This document shows positions 35,253-46,144 of a stretch of DNA of 54,288 bases, piece by piece. The notes beneath the pieces were generated by a model that saw only the letters and a program-made list of their open reading frames with translations, was not told the DNA's origin and made no database searches. Location of the stretch: assembly GCA_001600495.1 (NCBI GenBank), contig BCKE01000014.1, positions 579,151 through 633,438 of the forward strand. Reading direction: 5' to 3'. Position 1 is the first letter of the stretch. Every line of letters starts with the position of its first letter. A program made the position numbers and the translations under genes. This DNA comes from Pilasporangium apinafurcum (taxonomy: Eukaryota > Oomycota > Peronosporomycetes > Pythiales > Pythiaceae).

Positions 35253-37585
35253 ATGGTGGACACCCAGGCGTCCGTGACGCGGTCAATGGCCGTGATTACT
35301 CCTACCTCCACCGCCAGTACAAGTTCTTCCCCACCACTACATGAGGATGACCACTTTCGATTCAAGACCGAGAGTGATGAGGTCATGACGGAAGATGACG
35401 ATACATTCTATGACCCATCGACACCGTCACTCGCGTCACCTTATGGGTTTTATCCGCATCACCATCAAACGGCAACCATCTTGGCGGATATAGAGACACA
35501 GCCACCTCACAATACGTTGTTGCGCACGATCGAGGACGACCAAGTGGATGACGCAAAAGAGCTCTTTGCGTCCTATCAACCTTCGCGTCCGGAAGATCTG
35601 GACGACAGTCAGATACGCCCCAATACGTGGGATTATTACTATCCACCATCGTCATCTGCTACCGGTACTTCCTCTGATTCTACAGCTGCTACTACCTCTG
35701 TTGTCAGTACCGCCGCCTGTCAGCAGCAGCAACAACAACAACAACAACAACCCATACGATTTCGTCAGCAAGCAAAGACCATTCCGCCAGTGCTGCGCTT
35801 CCCACCTGCATCAGTGACGTCAATGCAGCCGACAACCATCTCCGTCACGGTGCCTGCTGCCTCTACAACCAATTCAAACAGTCGAAATTCACAAGCTCGA
35901 CATGGGGTGAAGCGACCATTGGAAAGAACGCAAGTGGATAACAGTACCAACAAATCGCCCGTTTCCATTGCTAATTCCATGATTGCGATGCGGAATAAAC
36001 CAGAAATGGTTGATAACAAGTCGGTGGGATCCTCATCCAAATCAGGCGTTGCGAATGTCACCCCAACGAACGGGAGTGGACCAACGACTGTCAATGCAGA
36101 TCGAAAAGCGAAGAAAGAAGGAGAGAATGGTTCCGCTGTAAGTTCCTCTTCAACTCCCATTACCCCTACTACGAAAAAAACCAAAGTATCTCGTGAACGT
36201 CAATTAAAGATTAATGCTGCCTCTCGACGATGTCGCAAGAAGCAAAAGGTGAGCGCTTGTTGCTTTCTCTTCCATCGCAATTGGCTCTCTTCAGCAGAAA
36301 GCTGACAAATGGAGTTGGTATTCTGTGTTATTGTAAACAGCTGGAGCTGCAGTTCTTGCGAACACATGTTGTCGAGCTACAAAGCGCGTTGAAGGAGCAG
36401 GTGACACATTTCCGTGGATCGTTGGCGCATCAACAACGCGCTGCACGTTTGTCGCATTTTTTGGACGAAAGTATTCGTAAAGTAGAAGAAATGAGTTCCG
36501 GCGCTCGGCCCAGTGCTGCTGCAAGTACCTTAACAGCAACTACGAGTAGTAGCACCGTCACCACGAATCCATTCCATTCAGATGCAGAATTTTCCCGAGC
36601 AAAATCGTCGAGTGACGACCGCAGTGGCGAGGATACTGACGGGTTTATTCATCAAGTCAACACGATTGAAACCGATGATGCTAGTAGCATCCACGCTATT
36701 GACCCATTGGTATGTCTGATCCTACTTGATAGCATTTAATTGACTTGGATGTTGACTAATGATGACTTGTTTGCTATCTTATAGACGGGTTATTCGTTGA
36801 CCGAAGCACGAAAGAAGACGCTATTGAACATTGCCTCATTCATTCGTGTGAATATCAGTTTGGAGAGCCGCAGTTTCACACCTGAGGTCATCTCTTGCTT
36901 GCCAATCGAGATGGATGGCTGGCAATTACGATTGGCGATCACTGAGAAGAACTACACAATTCACAACTGCAAGTTCTTTCCGTGCAATCTAAATGACATG
37001 TACGATTTCTGCTGGGAAACAAACGTTGCCCAGAAGATCAGCATTAAACACGGCAAGAAGCATTACGTCGTGGTCACGCCTCTTGACACGGATGTGGCGC
37101 ATGTGTACTCGAAGACCATTGGCAAATGGTCACTCTCGGTCCATGGAGTGCCCAATGTGAGCTACAACAGCCTTGTCTGTCGGACGTACGATCCGGACCA
37201 ACGCCGCGCGATCATCTGCCAGCAAAGCGTACTGGAAGAACGCGATTTCGAGGACGCCAACACGATCCCTTGGCTGTTCAAGCGCTGGGTAGTTTTCCAG
37301 CCTCGAGTTGTTGATGGCGTCGAGGGCACTTTCGTCGAGGCATATCGCACCGCTAGTTATGCCACGGGTCGACTCATCTACAAGGAGAACAACACGTACG
37401 ACAGCTTTTGCGAACACTTGATCCGCCGCTACGCCGAGTCAAATTCGCTTCTGGAGCGAATGATGGCACGTGACAAGCGGTTCCAGCACGTCGCTCCCGT
37501 TGACATCATCGGCGGCACCGACTCGGAATTGGAGTTGGAAGAAACCACGTCTGATCGCATGGTTAAGGATCTCCTCTTGTTTTGA
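35253..37585 (+). CDS. bZIP protein with a non-canonical basic region and large C-terminal domain
   Basis: Exons 35253-36248, 36341-36709 and 36785-37585 close in frame to 721 aa. The N-terminal 310 residues are Ser/Thr/Gln-rich, with a run of 10 Gln at 35721-35750, and look like a disordered activation region. The basic region, residues of about 313-332 at the end of exon 1, reads QLKINAASRRCRKKQK. A leucine zipper follows at once in exon 2 (LELQFLRTHVVELQSAL). In canonical bZIPs the residue seven before the conserved Cys/Ser is an invariant Asn that contacts DNA; here it is Ile320. Replacement of that Asn is a known oddity of some oomycete bZIPs. Residues of about 455-721 form an ordered alpha/beta-looking domain (WQLRLAITEKNYTIHNCKF, GKWSLSVHGVPNVSYN) that resembles START-like lipid-binding folds in pattern only. 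It is probably a nuclear DNA-binding regulator that may respond to a ligand. Confidence 0.85.
35721..35750 (+). repeat. CAG/CAA repeat encoding polyglutamine
   Basis: Ten consecutive Gln codons: three CAG, then seven CAA. It lies in the disordered N-terminal part of the bZIP protein. A length-variable microsatellite is likely. Confidence 0.9.
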
Positions 37586-37880
37586 AAGCTTAGGTACGAT
37601 ATGTAGAAGAAGTAGCTGGTTGCTGTGGTGGTGGTGATTGTGGCATATATGTATGTATATGCGTCATGTTCTTCCATGTATATAAACGAAGAAAGATCGA
37701 AACAAAAACACAAACGCAGTATGTGGATGATTGAATGGAGTGAAAGTGGATGTGTCTAGTAAGTCTATTATCTATTTAAGTGAAAACAAAAGCGTCAGTG
37801 TGTTTCTTTTTGTTGTGTTGTTTTGCTTTTTGTTTCCTGAATTTTCGTTTGATTTGGTGGTTGTTGTATCCTGTTCAAAA

Positions 37881-40733
37881 CTAAACGTACAAATGTTTGT
37901 TCCACGCCGACGGTGGAGCATTGAACGTCACATCAAACGGACGGAGTACTTCAAGCAATACACGCTCTTCCTCTGTCAGCGCTTCTTCTTCCTCTATGTC
38001 TGCTGCGAAATACTCTTCTTCATCTTCATCAAAACCGTCTTTCCCTGCTCCATTTTCTTCTTCTTGTTCGTCCTCCTCTTCGTCTGGGAATTCATCATCG
38101 AGCACTTCTTCATCCATAAACTCTTCTTCAGGACTCACTTGGCTCTGCTTCTTCGCACGTTTGGCTTTGTTCAGCGCCTTGCGATACTTCTCCTTTCGCT
38201 TGGCACGTGCTGTTGCCAAATAAGCATCGTCTCCCCTTGGTGCTCGTCGGCTTTTCATGCGACGAACGTATTGATGCAACAAATCGACTGTCTGTGCTGC
38301 CTCAGTGAACGAAGCAAAGCGAAGCTCCAGTCGCCCATTAGTAATAAGCACGCCACGTGGCACACTGGCGGACACATTCATCTTGAGCCCTTCAGTGGCT
38401 AACACGGCATTGATTTGATCCAACAAATCTCCCACACGGGTACCAAATGGAATATTTTGGATGGAAATCGATGTTCGATCCTCCGCACTGGAAGAAAACA
38501 CGGGCCGATACTCCTTCCATCCAGCCATCATCACGCCAAATATCTGCAGTGCACGTTGCAACGCGCGGTCTCGAGCGTGTTCCGAGCCGAATTCCACCAG
38601 CACATGATACCCAGTCTTGCGATCCGAGGCAATGACGTTCGTTTTCTTGCGGGGTGTGCGCAGTTCTTTGATGTTGCCCGATCGTTTCTTCTTTTTCTTC
38701 TTCTTTGTACTACCATCGTCTCCAAACTCACCATCGAGATCATCAAACTCCTCGTCATCATCATCACTTGAATAGGCTGCTCCTTCTTTCTCTTCATCAT
38801 CCGGGGCGCCATTGATGGTCGTAGAGAAGAAGAAGAAGCGCTTGATGGGCCCAATGTGCTCCAACGAATCGCGCAAATGCTTCTCCGTTACACCGTGAGG
38901 TAAGTTGCGATAAAACACGCTTTGTTGCGGCTGCCACGCAGTTGAAAGCCGCTCTGTGCCTTGGTCATTCAATGCCTCTAATTGCGCACGTTCACGGAGC
39001 AACTTCTGCGCGTGACGCATCTTAACGCGACAAATCGTCAGCGTTTCCACTGACAGGTGGTGATATGTCTCTTCAAATAGCGGCATGATCGCATCTGCAC
39101 AACGAGGACCAATCGTCTTACGTGCGTCGTCCAAGAAAGTTTGCCCAAATGTTGTTCGACTCGGACGCCACGCGAGCTTGTACTTGAGAAAACGACTAAA
39201 GAACATGTGATACTGTCGGTCGTCCAGTACGGAGACAATGTTCCATGCTGTCGTGATCACTTTTTCACGTAGTTCCGGGGACAACTTTGTTGAAATGGAG
39301 TGTGCAGGGTCGACATCATCGATGTCGTGGATCAAGATATGTCCCACACGCATACGCGCCTCTAATAACGCTCTAAGAATCGCTTCATGACGTAGACGAT
39401 GATGCTGCAACGCCGTGGACGCCAACTCCGAATTGAAGTCGGCATATGTGGCATTATTGCCAGATAGAAACGGTACCAGTTTTGAGAGCACAGGCTCGTG
39501 ATATTGCTCCGGAAACGCCGTTTGGATGTTGCAGACCATCTCCTGGAATATTTTGCGATGCAGTTTCGAGGTTTTCACCGACGCAAGCATGGCGATGAGC
39601 ATCTTCGAGATGGTCTCGTTGGGTAATTCCTGCTTCATGTACTCGATCAGTTCCTGTGTCTGTGCAACCAGCATGCGAAAGTCAATGCGGTCGTTTTCTA
39701 AATTGAATTCTTCCCATTCCGCATCCACGGCATCCACGTCATACCCCATCGTTGTGGGTGGTTGTTTCTCCAGTCCCATCATCTCTGCAAAATGCGAAAA
39801 GCCTTCCATGTCGAGTACTTTGCGGAAATCATTCTTCACCTGCCAGAGACTCGATTTTGTACTGCGCTGGTGACCAGGAGACGGCCGTTGCACAAGCTTG
39901 AGGGAGTTGAGACACGCCAATCGACAGTAGCAAAATACCACTCCGATAAATTTCGGATCAGCAACCAGGTCTGGATGCAGTCCCATGATCTCTGGTACTA
40001 CCAGCTCATTTGAATGTTCGCTGCTGCTTTCAGCAACATCTTCATCCTCTTCGTCCACAGCACTAACAACCTTTCGGGATTCAAGCTCCAGTTGGTCCAT
40101 GACTTCATCTCTGCCATGCAAGAATGCTAGCAAAAACTCAAATTCCTTGGTGTGATTCGGACCAAATCGGGTTTCAAGCGACCGCAGGAACTGCTTACGT
40201 GACAGCGACGTCACACGCGGCAGCGTCGCGTACTGTGCCACGCGATGAACGACTTTGCCGATATCCAATTCCGTCATGGAGTGCCGTAGCACCGCGAGGA
40301 TGCGTTCAGCCTTGAAAATCGCGTCCTTACGCGCTTCTTCACGGATCTCAGTGTCGCCATATTGATCTTCCTGGCTATCAAACACAGGGAACCCGATGCG
40401 CTGTGCAGTGAAGTCAATATCCTGTAGCGCATGGTCGTTCTCCAGTAACTCTGAACCTTCCAAAAACGATGTAGAAGAAGATGCATTTTTAATAGCATTG
40501 TCTTCCTCGATCCAATTGCTGCCATTGACGCTCACAACGGAGTGCTTGTTGCCTACGCCGTTCAGTGGTTGGTCGTGCCAATTGGTGGTTGAATGCGCAG
40601 CATCGCTGAATGCACGCACATGTAGTCGCAGCCGCGTTTGAGCGAGTAGAGCGCGAGCAGTGGCCCGTGAGGAGCGCAGCGTCGCGAGTGACTGTCGCAG
40701 CGGCCGTCGCAGCTTCGAAGCGCCGCTGGTCAT
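37881..40733 (-). CDS. Mitochondrial-type RNA-binding protein with two RRMs
   Basis: A single exon of 950 aa. The N-terminus MTSGASKLRRPLRQSLATLR is Arg/Ser/Leu-rich and nearly free of acidic residues for 40 residues, as expected for a mitochondrial presequence. Residues of about 100-600 are mainly helical with no recognised family. An RRM-like domain starts near 603 (SVFYRNLPHGVTEKHLRD). It is interrupted by an insert of about 60 residues holding an acidic run and six Lys in a row, then resumes (GYHVLVEFGSEHARDRALQ). A second RRM-like unit starts near 754 (TSISIQNIPFGTRVGDLL). The C-terminal 70 residues are very acidic. It probably works in mitochondrial RNA processing or translation. It converges with the bZIP gene, with 295 bp between stops. 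Confidence 0.82.
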   Translation of the reverse strand: MTSGASKLRRPLRQSLATLRSSRATARALLAQTRLRLHVRAFSDAAHSTTNWHDQPLNGVGNKHSVVSVNGSNWIEEDNAIKNASSSTSFLEGSELLENDHALQDIDFTAQRIGFPVFDSQEDQYGDTEIREEARKDAIFKAERILAVLRHSMTELDIGKVVHRVAQYATLPRVTSLSRKQFLRSLETRFGPNHTKEFEFLLAFLHGRDEVMDQLELESRKVVSAVDEEDEDVAESSSEHSNELVVPEIMGLHPDLVADPKFIGVVFCYCRLACLNSLKLVQRPSPGHQRSTKSSLWQVKNDFRKVLDMEGFSHFAEMMGLEKQPPTTMGYDVDAVDAEWEEFNLENDRIDFRMLVAQTQELIEYMKQELPNETISKMLIAMLASVKTSKLHRKIFQEMVCNIQTAFPEQYHEPVLSKLVPFLSGNNATYADFNSELASTALQHHRLRHEAILRALLEARMRVGHILIHDIDDVDPAHSISTKLSPELREKVITTAWNIVSVLDDRQYHMFFSRFLKYKLAWRPSRTTFGQTFLDDARKTIGPRCADAIMPLFEETYHHLSVETLTICRVKMRHAQKLLRERAQLEALNDQGTERLSTAWQPQQSVFYRNLPHGVTEKHLRDSLEHIGPIKRFFFFSTTINGAPDDEEKEGAAYSSDDDDEEFDDLDGEFGDDGSTKKKKKKKRSGNIKELRTPRKKTNVIASDRKTGYHVLVEFGSEHARDRALQRALQIFGVMMAGWKEYRPVFSSSAEDRTSISIQNIPFGTRVGDLLDQINAVLATEGLKMNVSASVPRGVLITNGRLELRFASFTEAAQTVDLLHQYVRRMKSRRAPRGDDAYLATARAKRKEKYRKALNKAKRAKKQSQVSPEEEFMDEEVLDDEFPDEEEDEQEEENGAGKDGFDEDEEEYFAADIEEEEALTEEERVLLEVLRPFDVTFNAPPSAWNKHLYV

Positions 40734-40947
40734 CGTTGCGTGGAATCAATCGCTTCCGGCGGATAATGAATGAAGAGATCAACTCAGCCAACGAAAAAGA
40801 ATTGGTTGGCGGAACTCGATGTAGCCTTTCCAAACAAATATGCTATTATGAAGGTTCAACATGAGTTTCTATTTCTAATTCTAAAATGTCACTATTTCTA
40901 CAATAGATTGATCACGAAAGGACACATCACAAATTAGACAAATTGAG
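40734..40947. promoter_or_regulatory. Divergent promoter region
   Basis: 214 bp between the start codons of the mitochondrial RRM protein (minus) and the CH-domain protein (plus). No motif stands out. Confidence 0.5.
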
Positions 40948-43562
40948 ATGGAGAGCGACGCGAACCCACATGCAAATAAGCTCAACCGCGAGCTCCTGCG
41001 GTGGATCCAGAGTCTAGATCTTGCGTATTCCATCAAGAATGTCAAGCGGTGTGTATGGTGTACTTAAAAACTGCTCATATGATGAGCTTATGTGCTTGAG
41101 TGATATGATATGAATCGTCTTGTTCATGTAGTGACTTTTCAAATGGTTTCCTCGTGGCGGAGATTATGTCGCGGTACTATGATAAAGACATCAGCATGCA
41201 TTCGTACGATAACGGCATCGGTATCAAAGTGAAGAAGGACAATTGGGATCAGCTGAGCAAGTTCTTTAATCGGTTTCCGGACCTGGAGCAGCTCGCTGCG
41301 AAAAGTGACATTGATGCCATTATCCACTGCCAAAATGGCGCAGCAGTCGCATTTTTGACAAAGTTGTACACGTGTCTGACCAAGCGAACGATTCAGACAA
41401 CCGTAGCAGTACCTGCTCCATCGTCTTCACTCACTTCTACTACTGGTAGTAATGCTCCACCCGTTGCCAAAGCAAGAGATCCAATACAAGACATTCCTCC
41501 ATACGCAAAACCCACTGGCTCGGCCATTATTCGAGACAAAATGCGTGCACCTGATATTGCTGAAATGCGAGACGAAACCGAAGTCAACCGCAAAGTGCGT
41601 GATATCCACGCACAATACGAAGAAACGTTGCAACTGGAGCGCCTGGCGATGGATTCGCCGGATCGCTATGCGTCATCACTGCGTAGTGGCAGCAAAGCGA
41701 CGGTGCTGCGTGGCGCAACTAAACCGGTGCGAAATGATGATAATCCGATGCTGATGACACAACACGTGGTGAAGGAGGTACAGATCAAGTCTATAAACGA
41801 GAAAAATTTGGAGAAACTGCGTGTCACTCGTGAAGCCAAAGAGAACGACGCGCATGCGTCATCTGATTCATATGGCTCTCGAGGGACATTGAGTATCAAC
41901 GGTAGCACCAGCAGTATGTCTGAACATATTCAGAAACGAAAGCCGCTGGATTTGCTCAACGAAATTGTTGCGCGGAAACTGACGGCTATGGATGCAGCTT
42001 CACGTCTCGACCAACGAGCCAAGGGAAAATTTGAGAGTTTCATCGAGTCCATTCACGCAGGCCAGCCGTTTAGCGATCAGGATTACGTAGACGTGTTTAC
42101 TGAAGTGACTGACGCCGCAGCAGTGCTGGCGTCAGCGTTTCTTGATGTTCCGAAAGAATTTTGGAAGTTCACGGGTCTGCTTTTCCCATTATTGACTGAG
42201 CATGATGATGAACATCCTGTATTCCAAGCAATTCACGCTTCGCTTCTTCACCTGGGCAGTCAGACAGTCAAACGGGACGGTATGGGGGCGGCGTTACTGA
42301 TGACCGAGAATCTCCTGCCCAAAATCACGTCGAGTCTTTGCCTTTATGAAACCAAACGCACGCCGTTTCTTCAGCTCGTGTATGCGTTCGTTCCAAATCA
42401 GGTGCTGGCGCATATTCAGACCATCAAGCGATTGCGTGAGGCGCTCCCGGACGATATTCCATTGTTTATCCACGCACTCTCGACTCTGCTGTACATGGAG
42501 AAAGAGCTAGATGACACCTTGATCGATCTCTACCATTACTATTGTTGCATTGGACTTGAAACGCCCTGCGAAAAGTTGCGAGCGGCATGTTTGTCGATGC
42601 TCGTGCCGTTTCTGGCGTATGACACGTCACTCGTGGTGGATTTGTTACCACGGCTAACACAGTACTCGTCTCGTCAGTCGTGGTGGGAGGTGAAGGCGCA
42701 GCTGCTGATTGTGGCATCAGCATTTCTCGATGCTGTCGTCACGACCGAACAACAAGAAAGTGAACACGATCTGACGGAACAAATTGAATTATGTCTAACG
42801 ATCATCGAGCGTGAGTTTTATCCCTCCGCCAATCTCAACTTGCGACGTCTCGGTTTGGCTCACTTAGCAAAGAACCTCGCTGCATATCAAGAGCTTGTTC
42901 CGCTATACGTGGACGTGTTATTCAGTCTCCCACCGACTGTGCGATACGTGATGCTGCGTCGCAATACTCTAGACCATCCACACTTCCCAGAAGACGGCAA
43001 TACTCCAGAACTGGAGGTAAGGAATGAGCTGCCGATTCGAGGCACGACCGGTGTGCGGTATGAGCTGATGCAGTTGCCTCTACATTGGGATTCCGTCGCA
43101 ATCGCCAAGCAGATTTACTACGAACGAAAGACCGACGACCACGCCGATTTCGAGACTTTGAACATACTCCATAGTTGCTTTGAGCAACTTTCAGTAGATG
43201 GCCAATATGATCCACTGTGTATGCTTTACGATCAACTGGCAGGTTATCTACTCCTTGGGTTACTAGATGCGGGTGGGTGCATTCTCAGTTCCAGAATTAT
43301 CAGCTATGTCGTGATGGCTTCGCCATCATCACACGATATTTTCAAGCACGAAGCGTTCATAGATGTGCTCCAGAAGCTTGTTTCGAAGAATGTGGGCGAC
43401 ATTCGCCAGCAAACAGCAGTAAAGATACTGCGTGATGCCCATGACTCTAGTTCACAATTGGCGGCGAATGTACAGCAATGCATCTACACACTTCGATCGG
43501 CGTGTGATTCCGCGACATTCCGTGCATCTCTCTTCGCAATTGCTTTAGACGGTACTACTTGA
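40948..43562 (+). CDS. SPATA4/SPEF1-type CH-domain protein with helical-repeat C-terminus
   Basis: Exons 40948-41048 and 41132-43562 (intron 83 bp) close in frame to 843 aa. Residues of about 10-115 are a CH_2 domain of the SPATA4/SPEF1 group: LLRWIQSLDLAYSIKN, RDFSNGFLVAEI, YDKDISMHSYDNG and IHCQNGAAVAFLTKLY. In animals and flagellate protists this group binds axonemal microtubules. A linker of about 170 residues with basic and helical parts follows. From about residue 270 the protein is alpha-helical in the style of ARM/HEAT repeats, ending near 830. A role in the zoospore flagellum fits both the domain and an oomycete host. Human SPATA4 is only 305 aa and lacks the long repeat region. Confidence 0.85.
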
Positions 43563-45015
43563 TCTGTAGCCATTGCGAACGAAATTATAAGGAGCGTTCA
43601 TCAAAAATCATCCTTCCGCGGTGTTCTTCAGAATTCGTTTTTGACGTGATCGAGCATGTGATGCGAAAATGGAATGACGAATCGAACGTGTTTCGGAGCA
43701 ATCCTCCATGTCGACCAGCGGGAGTAACGCGAAGAGAAATTTCGAAATAGAACCGATGGGAGGAAGGAAGGATTTGCGTTATCTTGAATGTGGTGAGTGT
43801 TCGAATTACCACCAAAAGTCATGTTTGTCATGAGGAAGGGTGGTGATGACTTGCGATGACAAGACGACGAATGCGTCCATCCTCTCGCGTGATCTTGGCA
43901 CAGTTGACGATGATGAAGAAAGCACCACCAAATCATCGAATGATGCAAACTTCTCTCAGAATGGAGATATCTTCATGTGATCAATCATGGCAAGATATTG
44001 ACGTGTTGGTCATTTTGACGTACATTGTCACATTCGAAATCGTCAAGTGTGGGATCATTTGTCACATCTACACAAACTTCAGCATATTCATGGGATGAGA
44101 ATGCTCGATTGATTCGACCAACAAGAGATCGCTGTGAGCAAGAACTAGGCATTAAATCTCGTCAGTGCTAAACACAGCATTTCCTGTCCTCCCCAAAGCC
44201 ACAGTCAGAGCGATAGAGAGAGAGCAAGAGAGAGAGAGAGAGAGAGACGCGACAGATGAGAGACAAGCTGCCAAGTACTTCATCGCCATGCCAAGTGGAT
44301 TTTTTCATCACAGTAGCACTCATCAGCATAGCAGCTGCGCGGACCGCCACGTACTGATGCGAGCGCAGTTGCTTCCTCCCAAACTGACGTGCTACCTGCG
44401 AAAATTTATATATTTGCACTGTCTGTCTCTGTAGCCAGGACTAATCAGCATCTCTGAAAATTGATAATTTCGAATGAGCTCTTCGCAGTATACACTTTTG
44501 GTGCTGAAGAGCTACGTGGCCGGTGCTTTTGACCCATCGACAAGAGAAAAGGCGTAAGAGAAAAGAGAGCGAAACGCAGTGGCATGTGATGGGAGGGTTT
44601 ATGCTACGTACTTTATCAGTCAGGATGCGTTGGCTTCTTTACTCACTCTTTGCTTGCTTGTGGCGGTGGTTTGTTTGGCGAAATAGTGGGACGGGAATCT
44701 CTGTCTCGCATCTACACCAGACAGACAGTCGGCGACATCGGGAAGGTCTCCAGCTTGTTTTCATCGAGTGCCGGTCACCTCATTTGTTACCGAACAAGAG
44801 AGAACATGCACCTCAAAGAGTTGGAAGTGACTGCGTCCTACTGTCAGCAATCAAATATTTCTTAAGACACATCTGTAGTGAATACATTTGTCGCAAAAAT
44901 GTTGATAATGGATTAAATAGAGCGGCAACGCATACTTACAAGACGCCTACACATATTACTGCTACTAGGACGATGCAAGAACTTGAAAAAACATAAACAA
45001 CTACTCTCCCCTATC
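43563..45015. other. Gene-free stretch with a GA microsatellite
   Basis: About 1.45 kb between the CH-domain gene and the HSF-like gene. A (GA)n tract lies at 44215-44247. A 136-residue open frame from an ATG at 44589 (to 44996) starts MGGFMLRTLSVRMRWLLYSL and could mimic a signal anchor. Its composition is random-like and it has no recognisable domain, so it is not called as a gene. Confidence 0.5.
44215..44247. repeat. GA dinucleotide microsatellite
   Basis: An almost pure (AG)n tract of 33 bp, interrupted once by CA near 44225. A candidate length-polymorphic marker; no coding role. Confidence 0.9.
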
Positions 45016-45780
45016 TTACATACTCGCCATGCAAATGTAGTCGCTTGGGGGTTGCAGGGAGGCTGTAAACATATATGGGTTGTTTCGCATCAGTGGATTC
45101 ATGTGAAATTGATCTTCTGGTTTTGGATTAACTTCAAGAGATGGTAGGAAGTTGTCAATCCAGTCGAGCGACTCCATCTCACTTTCACTCGGCTGAACAA
45201 CATGGTTCATCGTGTAGTAGCGGTGAGTCGTGACATCTTGTTCCGACAGCATCATGTCCATGTCAGTTGGTGACGGAAAGGATTCACCCCCATATAGGTC
45301 ACGCTTCACTCCACGAGGCACACGAATCGCCATTTCCTCCACCTTCCAGTTTCCTTCATAAGTCATTTCATCCATCCGCTTCCCTTGCACAGGCGCATTC
45401 TTTCGAGCACTGGCGACGCTCTTGTAGCCGCCAAGTGTGACCGATTTCTTGCGTGCAATGCGCCACGCCAACTCAGGTTGGTCACGTACAAAGAACTCGT
45501 TCGAGAATGTGCAAACCACAGCCTTAGACTTGGTCCATTTCTTAAAGTTGAAATAGTTGAGTTGTCGTTGGAAGCTCGTGTACTTGCGGTGCTTGAAGTA
45601 TTTGGGCAGTACATAGTCCATCATCTGTTCCATGTCGTGGATTTCGAATGCACGGCCATTAGTGGTCCAGCGTAGGATGTCGTCGCTTTCGACGTCCAGC
45701 ATCTTGCGCAGGTTCTTGAGAAAGGGTGCGACCTCCTTTACCTTGTGTGGATCGCTCTTGTCCATGCGTGAGACTGTCAT
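45016..45780 (-). CDS. Heat-shock-factor-type DNA-binding protein, short form
   Basis: A single exon of 254 aa. Residues of about 15-110 are an HSF DNA-binding domain: VAPFLKNLRKML, ILRWTTNGRAFEI, VLPKYFKHRKYTSFQRQLN with the recognition helix, and the family's FNFKKW. After it there is no hydrophobic heptad array of the HR-A/B type that trimerises classical HSFs. The rest is Met/Ser/Glu-rich with aromatic-acidic clusters (SLDWIDNFLPSLEV, near 213) that resemble AHA activation motifs. The start is taken as the ATG at 45780 (MTVSRMDKSD); a second Met lies at 45765. The frame is open further upstream to 45915, but that extension reads like 5' UTR. Target genes are unknown. Confidence 0.88.
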   Translation of the reverse strand: MTVSRMDKSDPHKVKEVAPFLKNLRKMLDVESDDILRWTTNGRAFEIHDMEQMMDYVLPKYFKHRKYTSFQRQLNYFNFKKWTKSKAVVCTFSNEFFVRDQPELAWRIARKKSVTLGGYKSVASARKNAPVQGKRMDEMTYEGNWKVEEMAIRVPRGVKRDLYGGESFPSPTDMDMMLSEQDVTTHRYYTMNHVVQPSESEMESLDWIDNFLPSLEVNPKPEDQFHMNPLMRNNPYMFTASLQPPSDYICMASM

Positions 45781-45934
45781 AATTAGTAGATTTTTTTTTA
45801 ACAACCAAAGGACGAAGTGTGAAGCACGCTGGAAAAACGGGAATGACGTGAAAGTGAGCGCTACTTGTGTAGGGGCGTGTGGCGTCTGTGTGTGTTGGGT
45901 GCGCTCTCTTCCCAAACAGTCCCACCACGAGGAG

Positions 45935-46144
45935 ATGGAGCTGATCGCTTCTGTGGCTGTGGAGCCAGAAGCGGCAGAAGAGCCCGCCTGGCAACAGTGG
46001 GATGCGACTCACTGCAACCTCAGCGCGCTCATCTCCAACGGACTGCAGCAGCTGATACTGGATTCAACATGGAAACAACGGATCGCATGCATTGATGCAG
46101 GTTATCCAAGCTCTTCAAGGTCAGATCAATCCATCATCAGTTGA
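45935..46144 (+). CDS. Possible small protein divergent from the HSF gene
   Basis: A 69-aa open frame starting at the ATG at 45935 (MELIASVAVEPEAAEEPAWQ), 155 bp from the HSF start and on the opposite strand. The first 50 residues look coding (Ala/Glu/Trp-rich, helical). The frame ends shortly after. GT donors near 46100 and 46119 could lead to a further exon, but none is recognisable downstream. It could be a short gene, a truncated remnant or chance. Confidence 0.25.
   Translation: MELIASVAVEPEAAEEPAWQQWDATHCNLSALISNGLQQLILDSTWKQRIACIDAGYPSSSRSDQSIIS

Noticed and set aside
44589-44996. Possible secreted or effector protein in the spacer
   Set aside because: It has a weakly hydrophobic N-terminus but no RxLR, CHxC or LxLFLAK motif, no recognisable domain and no clear promoter context. 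Its composition looks random.
45781-45915. N-terminal extension of the HSF-like protein
   Set aside because: The frame is open with an ATG at 45915, but the sequence is hydrophobic and Thr/Pro-rich, unlike HSF N-termini. It overlaps the 5' UTR region and the possible divergent small ORF.
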